Assembly (NCBI GenBank): GCA_026706635.1
Contig: JAPOYJ010000020.1
Coordinates: 61,196-125,195, forward strand
Length of the DNA: 64,000 nucleotides
Source of the DNA: Gemmatimonadota bacterium
GTDB taxonomy: Bacteria; Gemmatimonadota; Gemmatimonadetes; Longimicrobiales; Gaopeijiaceae
Direction: 5' to 3'
Both the position numbers and the translations under genes were made by a program. How positions within the stretch are numbered: the stretch's first letter is position 1; every line of letters starts with the position of its first letter. Of the stretch, positions 1-8,304 are shown one piece after another. The notes below the pieces were generated by a model. It ran no database searches, was not told the DNA's origin, and saw only the letters and a list, made by a program, of their open reading frames with translations.

Positions 1-1245
1 GAGTCTGACTTCCTCTTCGTCGTTGGCATCACGCAGGAGGGTGGCGAATCGGTCGGCATCCACTGCCAGTACACTCGCCGTGGCTGGAAGAGCCAGCCAT
101 CCCCGGAGCTGTCCGTCGGCACCGATGACGAGCCAGCGCCTTGTTTCCTCCCCCAGGCGGGCGGCCAACCCGATCCAGACCATCTCGTCGGGCCCGAGGA
201 GCGCAGAGTGAAAGGCGGGGTGGGTATCGCGGTGGGGAGCATTCTCAACCGACTGCCGGTACCACTCCGGTGCGTCCGACCCCAGGCGGGCGAGCCGTTC
301 CGCCCTCGACGCCTCGATCTCTTCGGCCGTGACCGCCCACCCGCCGCCGGTGCCGCGGATCCGTCGCGTGAGGCGACCGTCGGCCCCGTAGACGGATAGG
401 CTCAACACGTCCGTGTCGCCGATCAGCGCCCGGTCCCCGAATCCCTTGGCGACGATATCGCGTCCGAACGCGGGTTCGCTCCGAGTGGCCCCTCCTCCGG
501 GAATGCTGCCGTAGCTCCATTCCTTGGCTGGAAGAAGCCCCAACGTCTCTGGCTCGGCCCCGAGATTCGTGAACGAGAGCAGAGGCGTCGTATCCCTCTT
601 CATGCCTTCGGGAAGAAAGAACCGCTGCTCCCCCAGGATCGCGAGGACGTGACCGGCGGTGTCCGTCGCGAGAGGTCTCAGACTCACGATGGCGCTCTCC
701 GGGTCGAGTCGCGTCGACGTGAGGAACCGCCCAGTCTCCGCGAACTCGCTGAGACGGGCCAGCCGCGAGTCGTAGACCAGGAACCCAGCTTCCGTGGCGA
801 GGAGCGTTGTGATCTCGCTGAACTCCCCGGGGCCTTCGCCCTCTCCGCCCACGCGCGTTGCAAGGGAACCATCGGCGGAGAAGATCAGCACTTCGCTCTC
901 GCCCGTGTTGGCCACTGCCAAGCGACCGTTGCCGAGGAGGAGGGCGTCCCCAACCCAGAACAACTCGATCCCGAGTCCCCGCGTGGAGAAAACAAGCTCC
1001 GCCGCCAACTCGGGTGCCGCCAGTTCCTCCACCCGGCCCAAGGAGATGTCTGTGATCCCGGCCGAGTCGGAGATCTGAACCACATTGCGGGCCTGAACGT
1101 CCCTCTCGGACTTGGCATCGTTGCACGCGGCAACGGCGCTGCAGAGGAATCCGACAGAGAGGAGGACTAGCAGCCCGTGGACAAACCTCCCACGGCATTC
1201 GAGCAGCGCTGCATCCCCGCTGGACCGCTTCGCCCGTCTCCCCAC
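1..1245 (-). CDS. Six-bladed beta-propeller lipoprotein, partial at left edge
   Basis: The reverse strand reads without a stop from about 1245 to the window edge. A hydrophobic segment ending in SAVAAC looks like a lipoprotein signal, followed by propeller blades with the motif VGGEGEGPGEF that also occurs in the lipoproteins at 45975, 49558 and 62652. Such proteins are usually surface or periplasmic; the ligand is unknown. No ATG, GTG or TTG lies between the end of the upstream repeat and the signal peptide. The nearest usable start is a GTG at 1243-1245 inside the repeat, which would give a basic n-region containing RSSGDAALLECRG and FVHGLL. The C-terminus is outside the window. Family assignment is firm; the start is inferred. 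Confidence 0.75.
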   Translation of the reverse strand, partial: MGRRAKRSSGDAALLECRGRFVHGLLVLLSVGFLCSAVAACNDAKSERDVQARNVVQISDSAGITDISLGRVEELAAPELAAELVFSTRGLGIELFWVGDALLLGNGRLAVANTGESEVLIFSADGSLATRVGGEGEGPGEFSEITTLLATEAGFLVYDSRLARLSEFAETGRFLTSTRLDPESAIVSLRPLATDTAGHVLAILGEQRFFLPEGMKRDTTPLLSFTNLGAEPETLGLLPAKEWSYGSIPGGGATRSEPAFGRDIVAKGFGDRALIGDTDVLSLSVYGADGRLTRRIRGTGGGWAVTAEEIEASRAERLARLGSDAPEWYRQSVENAPHRDTHPAFHSALLGPDEMVWIGLAARLGEETRRWLVIGADGQLRGWLALPATASVLAVDADRFATLLRDANDEEEVRL

Positions 1246-1330
1246 ACTGTAATGTATGGTATACATTGTGTAATCCATGGTTTACAATTTCCCATGCCCG
1301 TGGCTTCGCTCTGCGTTGCTCCTCGGGCCG
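1167..1330 (+). repeat. CTAG-bounded dispersed repeat, long form
   Basis: Full copy. CTAGCAGCCCGTGGAC at the left end, then the conserved arm CATCCCCGCTGGACCGCTTC, two tandem palindromes at 1248-1286 and a right arm GCGTTGCTCCTCGGGCC. Read on the reverse strand it runs straight into the lipoprotein gene and provides its likely start codon. Confidence 0.85.
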
Positions 1331-1522
1331 TCAATCTACAACTGCTGGACGCCGTCCACCTGGATCCCATTGCTTCCCCTTCACCAAGGGCCACTGCCCC
1401 CAAAGAGATAGCTCTGGCTAATTGTGGGGCTGGCCAGACCCGAGTCCGGCACCAACTGCCGTGATGCTCGAAGGTATGCGTAATCCGCACAGGTTGCGAG
1501 GGCCTCCACTCCGCCCGATGAT

Positions 1523-1805
1523 TCAGCTTCCGATCCTCCCCACAGTGTACAGACGGTCCCGGAGCACGGACGCCCCCACCTCGTCCAGCGGCCCGATCCG
1601 GGTGATCCCGTCGTCGGACACGACGGCCAGGACAGACACGCCACCGACTCCCTCCTCGTCCAGCAGGTCGGCGCTGTGGCCGGCGAGGTGAAGAGTAGCG
1701 TTCCTACCTTCCCAGCCGTTTCGCCCCGTCGCCTCTCACTTGTGCGGCGATGCTCTTGCAGTTGCGGAGCACTACTCTCCGTATGAGCCGCCGGTCCTCG
1801 GCCAT
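1523..1805 (-). pseudogene. Small frameshifted gene after fdhA, unidentified
   Basis: An ATG at 1805, five bases after the fdhA stop, opens a short basic peptide starting MAEDRRLIRRVVLRNCKS and closing after about 33 codons. A shifted frame then continues with a protein-like stretch (HLAGHSADLLDEEGVGG, then LAVVSDDGITRIGP) ending in TGA at 1523-1525. The two frames together look like one protein of about 94 residues broken by a frameshift, or a sequencing error. Position and strand suggest an accessory gene of the formate dehydrogenase operon, but it does not resemble the FdsD delta subunit. Function unknown. The 190 bases between it and the repeat show nothing recognisable. Confidence 0.35.
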
Positions 1806-1809
1806 CGAC

Positions 1810-4611
1810 CTACAGCTGCCCCAGCGCTGGGGCTCCAGACCCCCCGTCCCCCGCCAGCGCCGCTGGCGACGCCACCGGCTTCAGCGCCACCGGACACGCC
1901 TTGAGCGCCGCCGTCTGCGTGACCGGATCGTAGCCGCCTCCCGTGAGCACATTCACCGGGACGTCCTCGAAGGCGAACGACGCGAAGACAGTCCCCCTGG
2001 GCGACTTGTTGGTAGCGTGCACCTTCACCTGCACGCGCCCGCGCGGGTTGCTCATCTCGGCCCAGCCCCCGTCCTCGAGGCCAAGCCGCGCGACGTCGTC
2101 GGGATGCACCTCCAGCGTCTCCTCGGGCAGCAGGTAGTCGATCCCGCCGGCCCTCCCCGTCTGGGTGCGTGTGTGGTACTGCGCGAGCCGCCGCCCCGTG
2201 GTGAGCCAGATCGGGTACTCGTCCGAGATGACCTCTTCGGGGTCCCGGTAGGCGAGCATCTTGAAGATCCCGCGGCCGTTCTCGAAGCGCTCCTCATGCA
2301 GGCGCGGCGTCCCCGGATGCCCCTCGTGCGGCACCGGCCACTGGTACTCGCCGTCCTCGATCCGGTCCCAGTCGAGCCCCGCGTAGGTCGGCGAGAGGGA
2401 GCAGAGCTCGTTGAAGACCTCCTTGGCCGATCCGAACTCGAAGCCCTCCCATCCCATCCGCTGCGCCAGCTGCGAGACGATCCACCAGTCGGGCCTGGCG
2501 TCGCCCGGGGGCGGCACCGCAGCCCGCAGACGCTGCACGCGCCTCTCCGTGTTCGTGCACACTCCGTCGGTCTCGGCCCACGCGGTCGCCGGCAGCACCA
2601 CATCGGCCACCTTCGCCGTCTCGGTCATGAAGAGGTCGATGACGACGAGGCACTCCAGGCTCTTCAGCGCATGCTCGCAGTGGTGGCGGTCCGGGTCGGT
2701 GACGAGGGTGTTCTCGCCGTCGATGATCATGGCGTGGATGCCGTCGCCGCAGAGGTCGAGCGCGGTGACCTTGGTCATCCCCGTCTCCAGGTCAATCCGG
2801 CGCCCGTACGCGCGCTCGAACTTCTCCTGGTGCGCGGGGACGGTGACCGACTGGAAGCCGGGGTAGTTGTTGGGCAGCGCCCCCGAGTCGCCCGCGCCCT
2901 GGATGTTGTTCTGGCCGCGCATGGGGTTCACGCCCGTGCCCTCGCGCCCCAGGTTCCCCGTCATCAGCGCCAGGTTGCAGAGGCTCTGCACGTTGTCGAC
3001 GCCGCAGATGTGCTCGGTGATGCCGACCGTGTAGTAGATCGCGCCCCGATCGGCCCCGCCGTACATGATCGCCGCCCTCTCGATGTCGTCGGGGTCGCAC
3101 TCGCAGATCTCGGACGCCCACTCGGGGGTGTACCTCTCCACGTGCTTCAGGAAGTCCTCGCCGTGGGCGGTGCGCTCGTCGATGAAGGCCTGGTCCACCA
3201 GCCCCTCGCGCGCGATCACGTGCGCCATCGCCAGGAGGAGCGAGACGTCGGAACCGACGCGGATGGGCAGGTGGATGTCGGCGATGTCGGCCAGCCCGAT
3301 CCGGCGCGGGTCCGCCACGATCATCCTCGCCCCCCTCGCCAGCGCCCGCTTTAGGCGCGTCGCCGCGACGGGGTGGCACTCGGTCATGTTGGTGCCGATG
3401 CAGAAGATCACATCGGGCTTCTCCATGTCCGCGAGCGGATTCGACATCGCGCCCCTTCCGATTGTTGCCGCCAGACCGGCGACTGTGGGGGCGTGTCAGG
3501 CACGGCTGCAGTTGTCGATGTGATTCGTCCCGAGTCCCGCCCGTATGAAGCGCTGCATCATGTAGGCGGCCTCGTGGGGGGCGCGCCCGGAGGCGATCCC
3601 GTAGACGGAGCGGCGTCCGTGGCCCTCCACCACCTTGCGCAGCCTCCCGGCGGCGAAGTCCAGCGCCTCGTCCCAGGTCGAGGGGCGGAGCGGGCCGTCC
3701 TTCTCGTCGCGCACGTAGGGCGTGTCCAGACGGTCCGGGTGCCCGACGAAGTCGAAGGCGAACTGGCCCTTCACGCAGAGCGCCCCCTCGTTGGCGGGGC
3801 CGTCCATCGCGGGCAGGATGCCGACGATCCTGTCGCCGCGCGTCATCACGTCCACCGAGCACCCCACGCCGCAGTAGGTGCAGATCGTGCGCGTCTTCTC
3901 CGTCTCGCCCGGCACGTCCTTGTTCGCCAGCGCCTTGAGGTCGCCCAGCGCGCCGGTCGGACACGTCTGGATGCACTGTCCGCAGAAGGTGCACGCCGAG
4001 TCCTTGAGGAGACCCCCGAACTCGGTCGTGATCTGCGTGTGGAAGCCGCGGTTCATGATCGAGATCGCGTAGTCGCCCTCCTGCTCGGCGCAGACGCGCA
4101 CGCAGCGGTAGCAGGAGATGCAGTTCTCGTAGTCGCGCCCGATGAAGGGGTTGTCGTCGTCGGGGCGGCTGGTGCCCGAGGTGGCCCCCCTGAAGCGCCC
4201 GGTGCGGGCGTCGTAGCGGTCGAGCAGCTCGGCCATCTCCTGGGAGGCGTAGCCGTGCATCGGGTCCACGTCCAGGTCGCGGTTCTCCGAAGCCACCATC
4301 TCCATGAGGATGCGGCGCTGCGTCTCGAGCGCCGCCGTGCGGGTGCGCACTCGCATGCCGGGCTGGGCCTCCGTGGTACACGAAGCCACCGGATTGCGTG
4401 CGCCCTCCACCTCCACCACGCAGAGCCGGCAGCCCCCGAAGGACTCCAGGCGGGGGTCGTAGCAGAGCGTGGGGATCTCGCTGCGGTGCCGCTCCGCCAC
4501 CTCGTAGACCGTCTCGCCGCGGGTGAAGGCGACCTTCTCGCCGTCCAGCGTCATGGTGAGCCCGACGCCGGTGCCGTTCGCAGACGGAGTGCCGTTGCGC
4601 TTCATCGTCAT
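1810..4611 (-). CDS. fdhA: NAD-type formate dehydrogenase catalytic subunit, selenoprotein
   Basis: Oxidises formate to CO2 at a molybdenum (or tungsten) bis-MGD centre. Reading through TGA at 3496-3498 gives 933 residues with selenocysteine at 372, in the family motif CSRA-U-HAPTVAGL. N-terminal 2Fe-2S domain with Cys 50, 61, 64 and 78; two 4Fe-4S clusters (CISCYRCVRVC about 164-174 and CTFCGQCIQTCP about 207-218); CTYCGVGC plus Cys279 for the cluster of the catalytic domain; molybdopterin oxidoreductase and MGD-binding domains to the C-terminus. ATG at 4611 overlaps the TGA of fdhB by four bases and has GGAGAAAGGGGC just upstream. A SECIS hairpin follows the TGA. Without selenocysteine insertion the product would end at residue 371. 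The operon is fdhB-fdhA, with fdhD and mobA divergent. Confidence 0.93.
3455..3498 (-). promoter_or_regulatory. SECIS element with UGA-Sec codon of fdhA
   Basis: TGA at 3498-3496 is followed after exactly 18 bases by loop GGTCT (3477-3473), flanked by CGCC and GGCG and extendable to GTCGCC/GGCGGC with one G-U pair. The loop sequence and its distance from UGA equal those of E. coli fdhF. Lower bases CGCCCC and GGGGCG can pair further. The hairpin would bind SelB; the selA, selB and selC genes are not in the window. Confidence 0.88.
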
Positions 4612-6287
4612 GCCCCTTTCTCCAAATACGCCCGAATCCGGTCCGGGAAGTACCGGATCAGGCTCTCCGTCAATAGTGGGGCGGCCTGCCCCAATCCGCA
4701 CGCGCTCGTCTTCTTCATGACCTCGTTCAGGTCGGCGACCTCGTCCACCCAGGCGTCCACGCTGCCGGGGCCCCCGCCGTCCAGCCGCTCCACCAGGCGC
4801 TGCGTCCCTATCCGGCAGGGGAAGCACTTCCCGCACGACTCGTGGGCGAAGAACTCCATCGACTGGCGCGTCACCGCCACCATATCGCGCGAGTCGTCGA
4901 AGACCATGATCCCCCCCGCACCCAGGAAGCTGCCCCTGGGCCGGATCGACGGCTCGTCCAGCGTCACCTCGAGGTCCCGGCCCGCCAGAAAGCCTCCCGA
5001 CAGCCCTGCCATGGTGACCGCCTGCACCGTGCGTCCGTCCGGCACCCCACCGGCCCAGTCGTGCAGCAGCTTGGCTAGCGGGAGCCCCACCGGCACCTCG
5101 TAGTTCCCCGGCCGCCGGATGTCGCCCGAGAGGCTGATCACCTTGGTGCCGGCGTGGTCGCCGAGGCCGAGTCCCTGGTACCAGTCCGCGCCGTGGAGGA
5201 GGATCGGGGGTGCGGAGGCGAGGGTTTCGACGTTGTTCACGACGGTGGGGAGATTCTCGTAGCCGTGCGTGACGGGGAAGGGCGGGCGGTTTCTGGGGAA
5301 GGGGTGCTTCCCCTCGAGCGAGTTGAGCAGCGAGGTCTCTTCGCCGCAGATGTAGGCGCCCGCACCGCGCCGAACGCACAGGTCGAAGCGGAAGTCCGTC
5401 CCCAGGATCCCGTCCCCCAGCAGCCCCGCCCCCTCCGCCTCCCGAATCGCGCGCTCCAGAATGCCGGCCGTGTCCGGGTACTCGTAGCGCAGGTAGATGA
5501 AGCCCCGGACCGCGCCGGTCGCGTAGGCCGCGAGCGCCATTCCCTCTATCAGCGCGTGCGGGTCGTGGTCCATCAGAACCCGGTCCTTGAAGCAGCCGGG
5601 CTCGCCCTCGTCGGCGTTGCACACGATGGTCTTGGGGGTCCCCGGCGCCTCCGCGACCGCCCGCCACTTCCGCCCGGCGGGGAATCCCGCGCCGCCCTTG
5701 CCGACCAGCCCGCTCGCGTCGATCACGTCGATCACGTCGCCCGGAGTCATCCCCGTCACGGCCTGCTCCAGCGCATCGTAGCTGCCATGATGGCGGTACC
5801 CCTCCAGCGTCGCCCGCCCGGGACGCCGGATCCCCGCAAAGACGCACTCCTCGGTGCCGTCCGGCGGGAACGGCGGCAGAGGCGAGGGCCCGCTCACCAG
5901 AGTCCCGGCCGTGCGCCCCGTTAGCACCTCGCTGCCCGTGATCACCGGAACTGGCTGGTCGCAGCGCCCGGGGCAGGGCATCGGGGAGGGGTCGTGGCCA
6001 GCTGCACGCAGGCTCGCCGTCAGCACCTCCGTCCCGCGCATCTGGCACACCGGGCCGTCGCAGACGCGCGGCCGCTCCAGGCCAGCGGGCTCCCGCGCGA
6101 AGTGGTGGTAGAAGGTGACCGTGCCGAAGAGGTCGGCGATGGGAATGCGGAGCCCCCGCCCAACGGCGCGCATCGCCTCCTCGGAGAGGTAGCCGTCCCG
6201 TTCCTGAAAGGCGTGCAGCAGCGGAAGCAGCGGCGCGGGCTCGTCCTGCCAGCGCTCGATCAGGTCCTGGTCGGTCGGCGTCGCCAT
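4608..6287 (-). CDS. fdhB: Fused NuoE-NuoF type formate dehydrogenase NADH-binding subunit
   Basis: 559 residues. The N-terminal third is a thioredoxin-like 2Fe-2S domain (NuoE type) with CDGPVC and CPGRC. The rest is NuoF-like: GKGGAGFPAGRKW for FMN/NAD, ICGEETSLLNSLEG, and CGKCFPCRIG with a later Cys for a 4Fe-4S cluster. It should pass electrons from FdhA to NAD+. Start ATG at 6287 (MATPTDQDLIERW) was chosen because the NuoE homology begins soon after; no strong ribosome site is visible. The end overlaps the fdhA start (ATGA), so the two are translationally coupled. NuoE and NuoF are separate genes in complex I; the fusion is common in soluble NAD-dependent formate dehydrogenases and hydrogenases. 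Confidence 0.9.
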   Translation of the reverse strand: MATPTDQDLIERWQDEPAPLLPLLHAFQERDGYLSEEAMRAVGRGLRIPIADLFGTVTFYHHFAREPAGLERPRVCDGPVCQMRGTEVLTASLRAAGHDPSPMPCPGRCDQPVPVITGSEVLTGRTAGTLVSGPSPLPPFPPDGTEECVFAGIRRPGRATLEGYRHHGSYDALEQAVTGMTPGDVIDVIDASGLVGKGGAGFPAGRKWRAVAEAPGTPKTIVCNADEGEPGCFKDRVLMDHDPHALIEGMALAAYATGAVRGFIYLRYEYPDTAGILERAIREAEGAGLLGDGILGTDFRFDLCVRRGAGAYICGEETSLLNSLEGKHPFPRNRPPFPVTHGYENLPTVVNNVETLASAPPILLHGADWYQGLGLGDHAGTKVISLSGDIRRPGNYEVPVGLPLAKLLHDWAGGVPDGRTVQAVTMAGLSGGFLAGRDLEVTLDEPSIRPRGSFLGAGGIMVFDDSRDMVAVTRQSMEFFAHESCGKCFPCRIGTQRLVERLDGGGPGSVDAWVDEVADLNEVMKKTSACGLGQAAPLLTESLIRYFPDRIRAYLEKGA

Positions 6288-6431
6288 CGGTGTGTAGTTT
6301 GAGAAGGCTGGTCCGGGACCATAGATATAGTCTCCGAAACCCTCCGGGGAAACATTTGGCTTGTCGGCTCCCCGCCCAGAGCGATGGGATCCCCGGGGCG
6401 GCCGACACCGATAGCAGCCCATGGAAAAACC
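6288..6431. promoter_or_regulatory. Divergent fdhB/fdhD promoter region with a palindrome
   Basis: Spacer between the divergent fdhB and fdhD genes. It holds the perfect palindrome TGGTCCGGGACCA at 6309-6321 followed by AT-rich ATAGATATAG, the only AT-rich patch here. This is a reasonable operator and promoter location for both operons, but no factor can be named. Confidence 0.35.
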
Positions 6432-7325
6432 ATGACAGCCACCTCGCGCCGAACGGCCGCCCGGGTCCGGGTCGAGATGGTCAGGAATGCCCGTCGCGCA
6501 CCCCGAACGGACGCCGTCGCGGTGGAGGAGCCCATGGAGGTGCGCCTCGAGGCGCCCGAACCCGGCGGCGGCGCGCGCGAACACCCGGTCTCCGTGACGA
6601 TGCGCACGCCGGGCGACGACTTCGAGCTGGCGGCGGGGTTTCTCTTCACCGAGGGCGTCGTGACGGATCCGCACGCGATCGGCGACCTGCGCTACTGCCA
6701 GAAGGCGGACCCGCAGGAGTACAACGTGGTCACGGCGGGGCTCAACCGACCCGGCGCCTTCGATGCCGCAAGCCTCACGCGCAACTTCTACGTGACTTCG
6801 TCGTGCGGGGTGTGCGGGAAGGCGTCGCTTGAATCCGTGGAGGTGATGGGGTGCCAGGCGGTCCCGGACGGGACGCTCGATGTGGGCGACGCGGATGTGC
6901 GGGCCCTGCCGGAACGCCTCAGGAGCGCCCAGCGCGTCTTCGACCGGACGGGCGGGATTCACGCGGCCGGGCTCTTCGGTGCCGGCGGGCAGGTGACGCT
7001 GGTGCGCGAGGACGTGGGGCGGCACAACGCGGTCGACAAGGTGGTGGGCGCGCTGGTGCTGCGGCGCGAGCTCCCCGGGTCGCGGTACGGGCTGGTCGTG
7101 TCGGGGCGGTCGTCCTTCGAGATCCTGCAGAAGGCGGCGATGGCTGGCTTCCCGATGGTGGTTGCGGTGGGGGCGCCCTCCAGCCTGGCCGTGTCCTTCG
7201 CGCGCCGGTTCAACATGACGCTCGTCGGGTTCGCCAAGCCGGACGGGTACAATGTGTACTCGGGGCCTGAGCGCATCCGGGGTCTGAGCGGGGCCGGAGC
7301 TGACGAACCCGCCTCGGCGCCGTGA
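6432..7325 (+). CDS. fdhD: Formate dehydrogenase accessory sulfurtransferase FdhD
   Basis: FdhD moves sulfur from a cysteine desulfurase to the molybdenum cofactor of formate dehydrogenase. The conserved core is clear: DDFELAAGFLFTEGV, the active-site loop SSCGVCGKAS with both cysteines, GGIHAAGLF, and VREDVGRHNAVDKVVG. From ATG 6432 the product is 297 residues, close to the usual 270-280; an in-frame ATG at 6384 would add 16 residues. Divergent from fdhBA, which it serves, and followed by mobA. The C-terminal tail is proline- and alanine-rich and probably not conserved. Confidence 0.92.
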   Translation: MTATSRRTAARVRVEMVRNARRAPRTDAVAVEEPMEVRLEAPEPGGGAREHPVSVTMRTPGDDFELAAGFLFTEGVVTDPHAIGDLRYCQKADPQEYNVVTAGLNRPGAFDAASLTRNFYVTSSCGVCGKASLESVEVMGCQAVPDGTLDVGDADVRALPERLRSAQRVFDRTGGIHAAGLFGAGGQVTLVREDVGRHNAVDKVVGALVLRRELPGSRYGLVVSGRSSFEILQKAAMAGFPMVVAVGAPSSLAVSFARRFNMTLVGFAKPDGYNVYSGPERIRGLSGAGADEPASAP

Positions 7326-7330
7326 GGCTT

Positions 7331-7610
7331 CAGCAGACCGTGGATAATCTCGGCCGAGCACCGAGAGCGGCGAAGCGCTGGCGGTCCGTGGACAGGCCCG
7401 GATGAGCACAGAGACCGGCGAAGCGCCCCGCTGGCAAGGCGCGACGAAGCGGTCCGAGAAGGAACAAAGAGCGAAGCCACGGGTAGGCGTTGGGAACCAT
7501 GGGTTACACATTGTCAGGCATAGATTACAGTACGGATAAGGGAGCGAAGCGATCCAGCGGAGATGCAGCGCCGCTCGATTGCCGTGGGAGGTTTGTCCAC
7601 GGGCTGCTAG
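7331..7610 (-). repeat. Dispersed repeat, compound copy
   Basis: Begins with CAGCAGACCGTGGATAATCT and a second CGGTCCGTGGACAGGCCC arm, continues through GAAGCCACGGG and two palindromes, and ends GTCCACGGGCTGCTAG at 7610. The second palindrome carries the ATG used here for mobA. Looks like two repeats merged or nested. Confidence 0.8.
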
Positions 7611-8215
7611 GCGCGGTCCTGGCGGGTGGGGGCAGTAGGCGCTTCGGGTCGCCGAAGGCGTTGGCTCTCCTGCACGGCAAGCCGCTCTGGAAGGTGGCGG
7701 CGGAGCGCCTTGGCGCGGTCTGCGACGACGTGGTGGCGATCGCCAGCGACCTGGAGGTCGCGAGCGCGATCGGTATCGAGACGATCCCGGACCGATGTGT
7801 GCCGATGGGTCCGCTGGGCGGGATCGACGCCGCTCTGGCCCGCGCGGTCCGCACGGGGCACGACGCCACGCTGGTTCTGGCGGTGGACATGCCGTGGGTG
7901 GGAACGAAGGCGCTGAACCGCCTAGCGGAGGCGTGGAGGGAGCACGACCGCACCGTGCTGCCGCTGGCCGGGTCGCCTTGGGGATTCGAGCCGCTCTGCG
8001 GGATCTACCCGGTACGGGCGCTGACCCCGTTGGGAGAAGCGCTGGCCAATCGAAGGCTCGAAGTCGGTGCCTTTGCCCGCGGCCTCGACCCAACCGTGAT
8101 CGACACCGGGCTCCAGCAGGCGTGCTACCGCAGCGTGAACCGGCCAGCCGACCTTCCATCTCGCTGCGCTAGCGACGAGCCTACTCGTATCCGGCACTGT
8201 AGCGGGCGACCGTAG
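7499..8215 (+). CDS. mobA: Molybdenum cofactor guanylyltransferase
   Basis: Attaches GMP to molybdopterin to make the MGD cofactor needed by FdhA. The nucleotidyltransferase motif LAGGGSRRFGSPKALALL is at the start of the conserved domain, followed by PLGGIDAAL, VLAVDMPWVG and FEPLCGIYP. The family normally begins a few residues before LAGGG. Here the codons before it are repeat sequence (LDCRGRFVHGLLGAV), and the first in-frame ATG is at 7499 inside the repeat palindrome, giving 238 residues with a roughly 40-residue extension. A CTG start just before LAGGG is the alternative. Same strand as fdhD, so probably the same functional unit. The stop lies in one arm of an inverted repeat. Confidence 0.85.
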   Translation: MGYTLSGIDYSTDKGAKRSSGDAAPLDCRGRFVHGLLGAVLAGGGSRRFGSPKALALLHGKPLWKVAAERLGAVCDDVVAIASDLEVASAIGIETIPDRCVPMGPLGGIDAALARAVRTGHDATLVLAVDMPWVGTKALNRLAEAWREHDRTVLPLAGSPWGFEPLCGIYPVRALTPLGEALANRRLEVGAFARGLDPTVIDTGLQQACYRSVNRPADLPSRCASDEPTRIRHCSGRP

Positions 8216-8253
8216 TTTGACTAGGTACCACGAGTTTATACATTACGGTCGCC
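8205..8253. repeat. 10-bp inverted repeat at the mobA end
   Basis: GGCGACCGTA at 8205-8214 and TACGGTCGCC at 8244-8253 are perfect reverse complements around a 29-base centre containing ACTAGG and AT-rich TTTATACATTA. It overlaps the mobA stop. It could be a terminator-like hairpin without a T tract or the edges of a small lost insertion. Confidence 0.35.
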
Positions 8254-8304
8254 AGAGGTGCGCCAGAGGCGGCGGGCTCATCGACCAACGGAAAGAAGAC
8301 AGGC

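Noticed and set aside
245..1198. Long arginine-rich frame opposite the left-edge lipoprotein
   Set aside because: It is the +1-shifted shadow of the propeller gene; the product is low-complexity Arg/Gly and lacks any domain, while the lipoprotein frame has a signal peptide and blade motifs.
1810..3447. Separate gene starting MSNPLADMEK downstream of a shorter FdhA
   Set aside because: It is the continuation of fdhA after a UGA-selenocysteine codon; the frames agree and a SECIS hairpin is present.
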